Assembly (NCBI GenBank): GCA_964540815.1
Contig: CAZIOH010000186.1
Span: 1-5,066, forward strand
Length of the DNA: 5,066 nt
Reading direction: 5' to 3'
Source of the DNA: CAZIOH01 sp964540815
GTDB lineage: Bacteria; Myxococcota_A; Polyangia; Fen-1088
Positions 1 through 5,066 of the stretch are shown piece by piece (the stretch's first letter is position 1; the number at the start of each line of letters is the position of its first letter). A model generated the notes under the pieces. It searched no databases. It saw only the letters and a list, made by a program, of their open reading frames with translations, and was not told the DNA's origin. The position numbers were made by a program, and so were the translations under genes.

Positions 1-327
1 GACCGTCCCCGCGGCCAGCGAGGCACCATTGGCCAGGGCAGACACGGCGAGGGCGCGGGACCAAGAGAGATCCGCGAAGGCGAAGCGATAGAACAGGAGC
101 TCGATCACCAGCGCCCAGGCCTCGGCCACGAGGAGATACGACATCCGACCGAGGCCCAGCTCGGGCAGGATGAACCACACCACGGGGTGACTGATGAGCT
201 GCGCGAACGACACGGCGGCGGCGCGCCGGCCCAGGGCTTGGCGCCTTCCAAGGACGGGGACCGCGATTCCGAGCTCGACCACGAGGGTGAGCGCGAAGTA
301 TCGCGCCCAGATCGCGACGAGACTCAT
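1..327 (-). CDS. Small polytopic membrane protein, N-terminal part (runs off the window)
   Basis: This gene opens with ATG at 327-325 and stays open for 109 codons to the window edge, so the C-terminus is missing. The protein is hydrophobic, with about four likely membrane segments near residues 5-26, 37-55, 64-82 and 90-109. The segments carry conserved-looking polar residues: E18, a His-Pro pair at 47-48 (SHPVVWF), E69, E76 and the stretch ANGASLAAG at 99-107. Helices with an S/T-H-P-x-x-W element and a late ANxxS motif recur in small uncharacterised bacterial membrane proteins, but I cannot assign a function. The start overlaps the stop of the upstream 365-aa gene as ATGA (324-327), which implies translational coupling. 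A weak AGGTG ribosome-binding candidate lies at 339-343, 11 bases before the ATG. The coding call is fairly safe because the frame is open, the composition is membrane-like and the overlap is canonical. Confidence 0.8.
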   Translation of the reverse strand, partial: MSLVAIWARYFALTLVVELGIAVPVLGRRQALGRRAAAVSFAQLISHPVVWFILPELGLGRMSYLLVAEAWALVIELLFYRFAFADLSWSRALAVSALANGASLAAGTV

Positions 328-1421
328 GCGGCGATCGACACCTGACGCGCGCCCCGGAGATCGGCTGTCCCCCGCGCGACCCAGAGATACGCGATCATGA
401 CCAGCTCGAGGTAGCCGTGAAACATCGCGAGCGACAGGTAGGCCGCCAAGGTTCGGGTGATCGCAATGCCGGCCCCGACCGCAATGGCCACCGCGGTCAG
501 CAACGTCAAGGTGACCCCGACGGCTCCGAGGTCGGCGAACAGCGAGCGCACGCTCATCCGGAAGGTCAGCGTCCCCTGCCCCCTGACCTCTCCCTGGGGA
601 ATGACGTTGAGCCAGATTGCGTAGTGGACCGCCTGAAGAAAGACAAAGGCCGAGGTCAGCCCGACGGCGAAGTCCGCGCGTCGCAAGGGCGCGATCCAGT
701 CCGAGACCTGGAAGACATGCAGGCCGAATTGACTGACGCCGGCCGAAGCGAGCGAAACCCGCCAGAGGGCGCCGCTCGCCAGCAGCCCGGCACCTCCGAG
801 GATGAGGGCCAGCGGCACCAGCATGGCCCGGCGCCGAGAACGAAAGAAGATCGGCCAGACTGCCAGGGCGACGAGATTGTGGGCGTGAAGAAACGCGATT
901 CGCCAGATGTGCGGCCAGTGGATGGACAGGCCGCCGAACAGCGCCACCAGCCCGATCGCGGCAGCGGCGCGAAGCCAGGCCCCGCTGCGCGCGGCCCCTG
1001 CCAGGGCACCCGCGGTGGCCCAGGACATGACCATGATGGACTCCAGCCGAGGTGAAGGCTGCAGCACACCAAGATGCTCGAGCCCGTGAAGCCCGAGGAG
1101 CGCCGCGCATCCCGCGAGGACCGACGTCTTCCACCACGCGGCCAGCCTTCGCCTCATGACCAGATGGCGGACATCGGCCGCGACGTGGAGAGCTCCGAAG
1201 GTGATCGGTCCCAGCACGAACAGCAGCACCGGAAAGTAGACCGCGAGGGCAAAGGCCACAGCGGCGTGGAGGGTGGTGACCGCGGCGAGACGACGATCCT
1301 TCCGGGTGAGCACGAACGCGATCGGGCGGCTCCCGAGGAGCAGCCCCAGCAACAGGCGCCTCAGGCGGTCGACCGGAGCCACGCCGCTCTCGACCAGACC
1401 GGAGATCGAGCGGGCGTTCAC
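324..1421 (-). CDS. Histidine-rich polytopic membrane protein of unknown function
   Basis: The product is 365 aa with roughly eight to ten hydrophobic segments, so it should sit in the inner membrane. Histidines are unusually frequent and mostly fall in or beside predicted helices: GALHVAADVRHL (H79, D83, H86), LHGLEHLG (H112, H116), SIHWPHIW (H168, H171), FLHAHN (H179, H181), AVHYAIWLNVIPQ (H266) and FHGYLEL (H335). Such a set could bind a metal or heme. The spacing faintly recalls the membrane Brp/Blh carotenoid-dioxygenase type, but I see no full signature, so this stays a guess. It lacks the EExxxR motif expected of CPBP/CAAX proteases. Translation appears to begin at GTG 1421-1419, which overlaps the TGA of the MYXO-CTERM-like gene (GTGA, 1418-1421). 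No separate strong ribosome-binding site is visible; the upstream bases are the CGG repeat of the previous gene. The stop at 326-324 overlaps the next ATG. Gene confidence is high, function confidence low. Confidence 0.88.
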   Translation of the reverse strand: MNARSISGLVESGVAPVDRLRRLLLGLLLGSRPIAFVLTRKDRRLAAVTTLHAAVAFALAVYFPVLLFVLGPITFGALHVAADVRHLVMRRRLAAWWKTSVLAGCAALLGLHGLEHLGVLQPSPRLESIMVMSWATAGALAGAARSGAWLRAAAAIGLVALFGGLSIHWPHIWRIAFLHAHNLVALAVWPIFFRSRRRAMLVPLALILGGAGLLASGALWRVSLASAGVSQFGLHVFQVSDWIAPLRRADFAVGLTSAFVFLQAVHYAIWLNVIPQGEVRGQGTLTFRMSVRSLFADLGAVGVTLTLLTAVAIAVGAGIAITRTLAAYLSLAMFHGYLELVMIAYLWVARGTADLRGARQVSIAA

Positions 1422-2047
1422 CGCCGCCGCCGCCGCCCCGGCCGGACCAGCGCCAAGAGCCCGATCGCAACCATGAGGCCGGCAAGGGATCGCTCGGCGC
1501 CGAGCGCCGAGTTGCAGCTGCAGCCGCCTCCGCCCGACGCTCCGTCCTGTGCTGTCCCCCCGGTTGCCCCCGGGGGGGCTCCGCCCGAACCTGCGGGGGA
1601 AGCGCCGCCGCCACCGCCAATGCCCCCGCTACCAGTATTTGTCTCGATACACCGCAGGCAGTCGTAGAGGATCGAGCCGAACGTCGTGCCGCCCGCGCCA
1701 CTCGCGCCGCTCGCACCTCCCCCACCGCTCGCGCCGCCCGCACCAGCCCCTCCGCCATTGCCGCCTGCGGAGATGAGACCATATCTCTCGCACTTGCCCT
1801 GTACACACGTCCCGGGGACGGTTGCGGGCGGCGGCGTCCCCGGGATCGAGACCGGCCCGGGAGTATCGGGCCGACTGCCTGGAATGGCGTTGCTGCAGCT
1901 CTGTCCCTCGCTTGCCATCGGGCAGACGTCCAGCCGGATACCGTCCGCCGACGCGGGAGTCGAAACACAGAGCAGGCCGACCGCCGCGACCAAGGACGCT
2001 CTCACTGGCGACCGCCCTGTGCCGACCTCCTTCGGCCACGAGGCCAC
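1418..2047 (-). CDS. Secreted Gly-rich protein with MYXO-CTERM-like C-terminal sorting tail
   Basis: This is a 209-aa exported protein. A basic N-region (K6, R12, R16) is followed by a hydrophobic core at about 18-28 and a likely cleavage after PASA (31-34). The mature part opens with a Cys-containing segment (C42, C51, C81, C86; EGQSC, CVQGKC). Next comes a Gly/Ala/Ser-rich stretch (95-120), an island with a CxxC pair (C130, C133), a second Gly-rich stretch (139-175), and a terminal module: CSC at 176-178, a helix at about 187-201 and five arginines. That last module matches the plan of the myxobacterial MYXO-CTERM tail, which is thought to be processed and to direct proteins to the surface. 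The GTG start at 2047 is chosen because GGAG at 2054-2057 is 6 bases upstream. GTG at 2005 is an alternative (195 aa). The longer frame from 2104 would overlap the upstream gene and over-extend the signal peptide. Its stop overlaps the next gene's start. Confidence 0.88.
   Translation of the reverse strand: MASWPKEVGTGRSPVRASLVAAVGLLCVSTPASADGIRLDVCPMASEGQSCSNAIPGSRPDTPGPVSIPGTPPPATVPGTCVQGKCERYGLISAGGNGGGAGAGGASGGGGASGASGAGGTTFGSILYDCLRCIETNTGSGGIGGGGGASPAGSGGAPPGATGGTAQDGASGGGGCSCNSALGAERSLAGLMVAIGLLALVRPGRRRRR
1421..1435 (-). repeat. CGG triplet repeat (five units) at a gene junction
   Basis: Five consecutive CGG codons encode the terminal arginine cluster of the MYXO-CTERM-like protein. 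They abut the GTGA overlap, so the same bases form the only purine-rich stretch in front of the next gene's GTG start. Slippage by whole units would change only the number of arginines. Confidence 0.85.
1491..1511. repeat. Perfect 16-bp palindrome and overlapping 7-bp hairpin
   Basis: Bases 1491-1506 (CGCTCGGCGCCGAGCG) equal their own reverse complement. Overlapping this, 1493-1499 can pair with 1505-1511 around a 5-base loop. It lies inside the coding sequence of the MYXO-CTERM-like tail (around ALGAERS), about 70-90 bases before the start of the coupled membrane-protein gene. No T-run follows on the minus strand, so it is not a standard terminator. Codon bias toward GC may explain it. Confidence 0.6.
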
Positions 2048-2053
2048 GCCGTG

Positions 2054-2057
2054 CTCC
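2054..2057 (-). promoter_or_regulatory. Ribosome-binding site supporting GTG 2047
   Basis: On the minus strand this reads GGAG, 6 bases before GTG 2047-2045. It lies in the 23-base gap after the stop of the Kazal lipoprotein gene, exactly where a ribosome-binding site is expected. A second GGAGG at about 2025-2029 is 20 bases from the alternative GTG at 2005, too far to serve it well. Confidence 0.55.
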
Positions 2058-2070
2058 GCTCGTCCTGAGG

Positions 2071-3069
2071 CTACTGCTGCCAGACGCACTTGCCCTGCTG
2101 ACACAGGTAGGACCCCGCCTCAGGCGGACAGCCCGACGCGATGAGCACGCATCCGGCCGCGTCGAACATGTCGCAGAGTCGAGTGACGGCGTTCGAGGTG
2201 GCGGCGACGGCCGCCTTGACCCGATCGCCGCCGACCGGACCCCAGCACCAGTCGACGCAGGGGGTGGAAAGGCTGAGCTCCTTGCAGTCGGCGTCGGCGA
2301 CGCACTGCTGATCGACCGAGGCGACGGCGTCGGTGACCAGACCTCGGGCCTGCGTGCTGAGGCCGGAGCAGTCGACGCCGCAGATCCCGTCCTGCCGCTT
2401 TCCAACGGCCGCCGCGCGCCGCAAGCAATCATTGTCGTAGGTCTTCCCGTCGCAGCCGCAGACGGGCTGATAGTCCTTCTCGCAGGCAGACGACTGGCTC
2501 TGGCACAGGCCCAGGCCGAGGGAGTCGGCACTCTGCGCTGCCTGGCACCCCTTCTCACAGAACAGTCCAGCCGCGCAAGGCCCCCTCTCCGGGCCATCGC
2601 AGACCTGGCCGAGCGCGACTCCAGGACAGGCCCCTTGCGAGGCGAGAGCGACGCCCGCCGCGCGGCGATGGCAGTCGTTGTCGTAAGTCCGGCCGTTGCA
2701 GGCGCAGACAGGAGCATCCTCAGCCATGCAGCCCGCCGGCCTCGTGACGCAGACACCGGGTGTCGTCGAGCCAGGACCGCCGCACTGGCCATCGGGAATC
2801 TCGCAGGTGAGCCCCGGGCCGCACAGCCGAAACCTGCTGCTTCGCAACATCCCCCCGGGTCCGATGACGCCGTCCTCGCGCCAGTCGTCGCACGGCGCCC
2901 CTGCCTCGGCACCTCCGTCACCGTCCACCCCCACGGAGGTGCCGACATCTGCGTCGACCGTCGGATCGGACAAGGCGCTTCCACCGGTGGGGGTCACGGG
3001 GCCGCCCCGGGTCGCCCCACATCCCGAGAGCGCCAGCGCCAGCACGGGCGCCCAACCCTGCAACCTCAT
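2071..3069 (-). CDS. Lipoprotein with two Cys-rich plus Kazal-like repeat units
   Basis: A 332-aa predicted lipoprotein. Its short signal peptide ends in the lipobox LSGC with lipidated C17, followed by a low-complexity Gly/Asp linker to about residue 58. Two units then repeat the same order. Unit 1 has LCGPGLTC (83-89), a GVC at 105-107 and a Kazal-like domain at 114-148. Unit 2 has PCAAGLFC (164-171), a GLC at 187-189 and a Kazal-like domain at 196-230. Both Kazal cores carry the hallmark VCxCxGxTYDNDC (121-133 and 203-215). Kazal domains classically inhibit serine proteases, but an inhibitory role here is inferred only from the family. The C-terminal part (about 231-332) is another Cys-rich module with DADC, CVDWC and a terminal CQQGKC, a style common in myxobacterial secreted proteins. 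ATG 3069 is preferred over an upstream start at 3108 because it gives a compact lipoprotein signal. Its ribosome-binding site is weak. It ends 23 bases before the next gene. Confidence 0.9.
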   Translation of the reverse strand: MRLQGWAPVLALALSGCGATRGGPVTPTGGSALSDPTVDADVGTSVGVDGDGGAEAGAPCDDWREDGVIGPGGMLRSSRFRLCGPGLTCEIPDGQCGGPGSTTPGVCVTRPAGCMAEDAPVCACNGRTYDNDCHRRAAGVALASQGACPGVALGQVCDGPERGPCAAGLFCEKGCQAAQSADSLGLGLCQSQSSACEKDYQPVCGCDGKTYDNDCLRRAAAVGKRQDGICGVDCSGLSTQARGLVTDAVASVDQQCVADADCKELSLSTPCVDWCWGPVGGDRVKAAVAATSNAVTRLCDMFDAAGCVLIASGCPPEAGSYLCQQGKCVWQQ

Positions 3070-3132
3070 CCCGCAGAGAGTATCCCAGCCGAGGCGAGTC
3101 ATGTCCAACGATGCGTCAGCCCAGCTGGGGAT

Positions 3133-4962
3133 CTACGGCGTCTCGCCAGGAGAGAGAGTCCGGTACATGTAGGCCTTGGAGGTCACCAGCGCCGTCAGCA
3201 TGTCCCGCAGCGAGAAGCCAGCGGTGGCCGCACCCTTCTGGTAGGCGAGCTGCAACGAGCCAACCTCCGCCTGTGTCTCCTTCCGTCCGAGCATGTAGCG
3301 GGTCCACTGCCGCTCGGCGCAGAGGGCCGTCTCCGGGAGGGCGGCGAGCTTGCCCATGAGGTCGAGCGCGTTCGTGAAGGTCAGCATCGTCCCACCCGGG
3401 GTCGCGAAGCTTCCTGTCGAGTCCACCGGAAAACCGTTGTCGGTCATCCGGAACCTGCCGGCTCCATCGTAGTTCTCGAACGCGAATCCCGGCGGATCGA
3501 AGACCGCGTGACACATCTGGGCGCACATCTGGTTCCCGTGAGCGTCGAAGGTCTGCCGGCTGGTCTTCATGTTGGTCATGGGGACACCAGGCGGCATGAA
3601 ATTCGGGGGAGTCACGGTTCCACACAGGAACTTGGTGTAGAGCGACAGGCCCCGGTAGATCGGATGATCCTCCTGGCCATACGAGAACGACGCCAGGAAC
3701 GCGGTCTGCGTGAAGAGGCCTCCGCGCTGCGAAGGGTCGAGCATGACCTTGCCGAAGGCGGTGGCCGGTGGGGTCACGCCATAGATGGCCGCGAGATCCT
3801 TGTTCACGAACGCCCAAGGTGCCGTCAGGAGGGACTTCATGGTCCCGTCTCCCGTCGAGTAGACCGACCCGAGGAAGGACGAGAGCTCGTTCGGGAGGCC
3901 GTCGATCGCCGCCTGGGTCAAGGTGCCCGCCGCCGTGCCGAGGGGGATGATGCCGCCCAAATCGAAGTTGCGCGTCCCGACGTTGAAGAGCCACTGCCCG
4001 TGGAACTCGGTGAGGCTCCGCAGGTGCTTGGGGTCCGCGATCAGCCGCTGGGCCTGCGCCGCGACCTGGGTTGGCGTGGCCAGCTGTCCAGCCTGGGCCG
4101 CCTGCAGGAGCGTATCGTCGGGCTTGCTGTTCCAGAGGTTCGAGGCCAGACGGGAAGCGATCTGCCACGGGGTGAGGGGGATGAGGCCATCGGCGGCTGC
4201 GACCGGCTTGGTCGGGCCGATCTCCCAGTGATAGAGGAAGCTCGCCGTCTGGAGCATGCCCTTGGCGATCGCCGCCACCGACTCATTGAAGGTGGTGAGG
4301 GCCCGCACCGTCGTGAACAGCGTCATCGCGTCCGACACCTCGGTCGCGTCCAGCGGTCGTCGGAAGACCTTGAGGCCGAAGGTGTTGATGAACTGGGTCA
4401 CGCAGGCGGCCTCGGCCGCGGCGGCGGGGTTGGTGCAGGGGATGTTGAGCTTGCCTGCCGTGAGGGCTGTCTCGACCACGGTCTCCGCCGCGGCGCTGAA
4501 GTTGCGCACCAGTTGATCGGGGATGCTGGTGGCCGACTCGAATCCGCTGTCGGCATTGGGGGGGTCGTTGCCCCAGGGGTGGGCCGAATCCTCGGCCGGC
4601 GTCGAGGTGTCCCCGAGCAGATCGGCGAGGATGTTGTCGTATTCGCTCAGGTTCAGCCGCCGCATGATGAGCACACCCGCGCTCTCGGGAGTCGGCGTCG
4701 CGCCTGTGTCGACGGCCACGCTGGTCCCCGGTCCCGTCCCGCCCGGGCTCGAGCCCATGCCAGTCGCGGTGTTGCCTCCAGTGGCCGTGCCACCTCCGGT
4801 CGTGTTGCCACTGCCGGTGGTGCTGCCAGTGGCCGTGCCACTTCCGGCGGGAGGAGAGCTGGTTCCGCCGTTGAGGCTGACCTTGCCTGAGCATGCCGTC
4901 AGGAACCCCGCAGGCAGAAGAGCGATCAAGAGGCTTGCCCGCAACCGCTGTCGAGCTTTCAT
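3133..4962 (-). CDS. DUF1592/DUF1588-family lipoprotein with CX3CH motif
   Basis: A 609-aa lipoprotein. A basic, hydrophobic signal ends in LTAC with lipidated C24, followed by a Gly/Ser/Thr-rich spacer to about residue 90. The domain order follows the multi-DUF family best known from Planctomycetes and myxobacteria. A DUF1587-like start lies near 99-117 (RRLNLSEYDNILADLLG). A DUF1595-like FRRPL element is at 200-204. DUF1592 spans about 260-390 (LTPWQIASRL, FHGQWL, FVNKDLAAIYG). DUF1588 spans about 405-520 (RGGLFTQTAFLA, HPIYRGL, DPPGFAFENYDGAG). DUF1585 runs from about 528 to 600 (ERQWTRYMLGR). The molecular function of the family is unknown; its DUF1588 part usually has a CXXCH heme-c-like motif. 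Here the site reads CAQMCH (480-485), one residue longer. GGGAG lies 6 bases before ATG 4962, which fixes the start and makes the in-frame extension to 5034 unlikely. A gap of 63 bases separates it from the Kazal lipoprotein gene. Confidence 0.94.
   Translation of the reverse strand: MKARQRLRASLLIALLPAGFLTACSGKVSLNGGTSSPPAGSGTATGSTTGSGNTTGGGTATGGNTATGMGSSPGGTGPGTSVAVDTGATPTPESAGVLIMRRLNLSEYDNILADLLGDTSTPAEDSAHPWGNDPPNADSGFESATSIPDQLVRNFSAAAETVVETALTAGKLNIPCTNPAAAAEAACVTQFINTFGLKVFRRPLDATEVSDAMTLFTTVRALTTFNESVAAIAKGMLQTASFLYHWEIGPTKPVAAADGLIPLTPWQIASRLASNLWNSKPDDTLLQAAQAGQLATPTQVAAQAQRLIADPKHLRSLTEFHGQWLFNVGTRNFDLGGIIPLGTAAGTLTQAAIDGLPNELSSFLGSVYSTGDGTMKSLLTAPWAFVNKDLAAIYGVTPPATAFGKVMLDPSQRGGLFTQTAFLASFSYGQEDHPIYRGLSLYTKFLCGTVTPPNFMPPGVPMTNMKTSRQTFDAHGNQMCAQMCHAVFDPPGFAFENYDGAGRFRMTDNGFPVDSTGSFATPGGTMLTFTNALDLMGKLAALPETALCAERQWTRYMLGRKETQAEVGSLQLAYQKGAATAGFSLRDMLTALVTSKAYMYRTLSPGETP
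4778..4847. repeat. Imperfect 22-bp direct repeat in the lipoprotein linker
   Basis: Bases 4778-4799 and 4826-4847 match at 21 of 22 positions with a 48-base offset. Both encode GTATG-type segments of the Gly/Ser/Thr-rich spacer behind the lipidated cysteine of the DUF1592-family protein. The in-frame offset of 16 codons suggests that the linker grew by duplication. Confidence 0.75.
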
Positions 4963-4968
4963 TGAATT

Positions 4969-4973
4969 CTCCC
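4969..4973 (-). promoter_or_regulatory. Ribosome-binding site of the DUF1592-family gene
   Basis: On the minus strand this reads GGGAG, followed by a 6-base spacer and ATG 4962-4960. It is the best Shine-Dalgarno match in the window. It decides the start in favour of the lipoprotein signal rather than upstream in-frame starts at 5034 and 5028. Confidence 0.75.
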
Positions 4974-5030
4974 GTGATTGTCCAGCTTGGGAATTCTCCA
5001 GTCCGCGCTCATTCACTCTGCTCGCCATGA

Positions 5031-5066
5031 TCAAGCCTTGCCGGTGAGCTGGGCGGTGAGATCGCC
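5031..5066 (-). CDS. C-terminal tail of an unidentified upstream gene
   Basis: Eleven codons in one frame read GDLTAQLTGKA and end in TGA at 5033-5031; the rest of the gene lies outside the window. The tail is too short to identify. The call rests on a sensible amino-acid composition, the position 68 bases before the lipoprotein start, and the shared strand. DUF1592-family genes in myxobacteria are often next to a DUF1552 gene, but nothing in these residues shows that this is one. Confidence 0.45.
   Translation of the reverse strand, partial: GDLTAQLTGKA

Noticed and set aside
324..1421. The 365-aa membrane protein as a CPBP/CAAX-type myxosortase
   Set aside because: FGALH and HAHN partly resemble the second and third CPBP motifs, but the essential EExxxR motif is missing, so the assignment is not supported.
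417..1667. Plus-strand open frames opposite the membrane-protein gene and the sorting-tail gene
   Set aside because: Their products are strongly charged Arg/Gln/Asp/Pro-rich strings typical of antisense readings of hydrophobic coding sequence. The minus-strand gene has membrane segments and coupled start/stop overlaps.
1684..1760. Gly-codon-rich repeats that look like a tandem array
   Set aside because: The periodicity comes from GGN/GCN codons of the Gly/Ala-rich linker in the sorting-tail protein; there is no fixed repeat unit and no spacer pattern, so it is neither a CRISPR array nor a true tandem repeat.
1629..2984. A 451-codon open frame on the minus strand in another frame
   Set aside because: It overlaps the Kazal lipoprotein and MYXO-CTERM-like genes out of frame and gives an Arg/Ser/Ala-rich product with no domain, so it is a frame shadow.
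3120..3129. Palindrome CCCAGCTGGG between the two lipoprotein genes as a terminator
   Set aside because: It is only 10 bp with no loop and no following T-run on the minus strand, so it does not qualify as an intrinsic terminator.
1822..4890. A 1022-codon open frame on the plus strand
   Set aside because: It lies antisense to the DUF1592-family and Kazal lipoprotein genes, which have clear family motifs and signal peptides. Its translation is Arg/Gly/Ala-rich without recognisable domains, as expected when GC-rich third positions suppress stops on the opposite strand.

Overview
The window is GC-rich, and every gene I can support lies on the minus strand, so transcription runs from high to low coordinates. 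Several features together point to a myxobacterium (Myxococcota, probably a Polyangia-type lineage). These are a DUF1592/DUF1588-family lipoprotein with a Gly/Ser/Thr-rich N-terminal linker, a lipoprotein with Cys-rich plus Kazal repeat units, and a secreted protein ending in a MYXO-CTERM-like tail (Cys pair, hydrophobic helix, Arg cluster). This assignment rests on family knowledge. No marker gene is present.

Layout in transcription order: (1) the last 11 codons of an unidentified upstream gene (5066-5031); (2) a 609-aa DUF1587/1595/1592/1588/1585 lipoprotein (4962-3133) with an unusual CX3CH motif; (3) a 332-aa lipoprotein with two Kazal-like domains (3069-2071); (4) a 209-aa Gly-rich secreted protein with a MYXO-CTERM-like sorting tail (2047-1418); (5) a 365-aa histidine-rich polytopic membrane protein (1421-324); (6) the first 109 codons of a small polytopic membrane protein (327-1), which runs out of the window.

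Spacing suggests one transcription unit or two. The gaps are 68, 63 and 23 bases, followed by two 4-base start/stop overlaps (GTGA at 1418-1421 and ATGA at 324-327). The last three genes therefore look translationally coupled. I see no convincing rho-independent terminator between genes, and no RNA gene, mobile element or CRISPR array. No stretch over 300 bases lacks a gene.

All products look destined for the envelope: two lipoproteins, one exported protein anchored by a C-terminal tail, and two integral membrane proteins. The most interesting point is the tight coupling of the MYXO-CTERM-like protein to an uncharacterised membrane protein whose predicted membrane segments carry about a dozen histidines. 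A dedicated processing or cofactor relationship is possible but is only a hypothesis. Long open frames on the plus strand (the largest about 3 kb) and in other minus frames are shadows caused by high GC at third codon positions.
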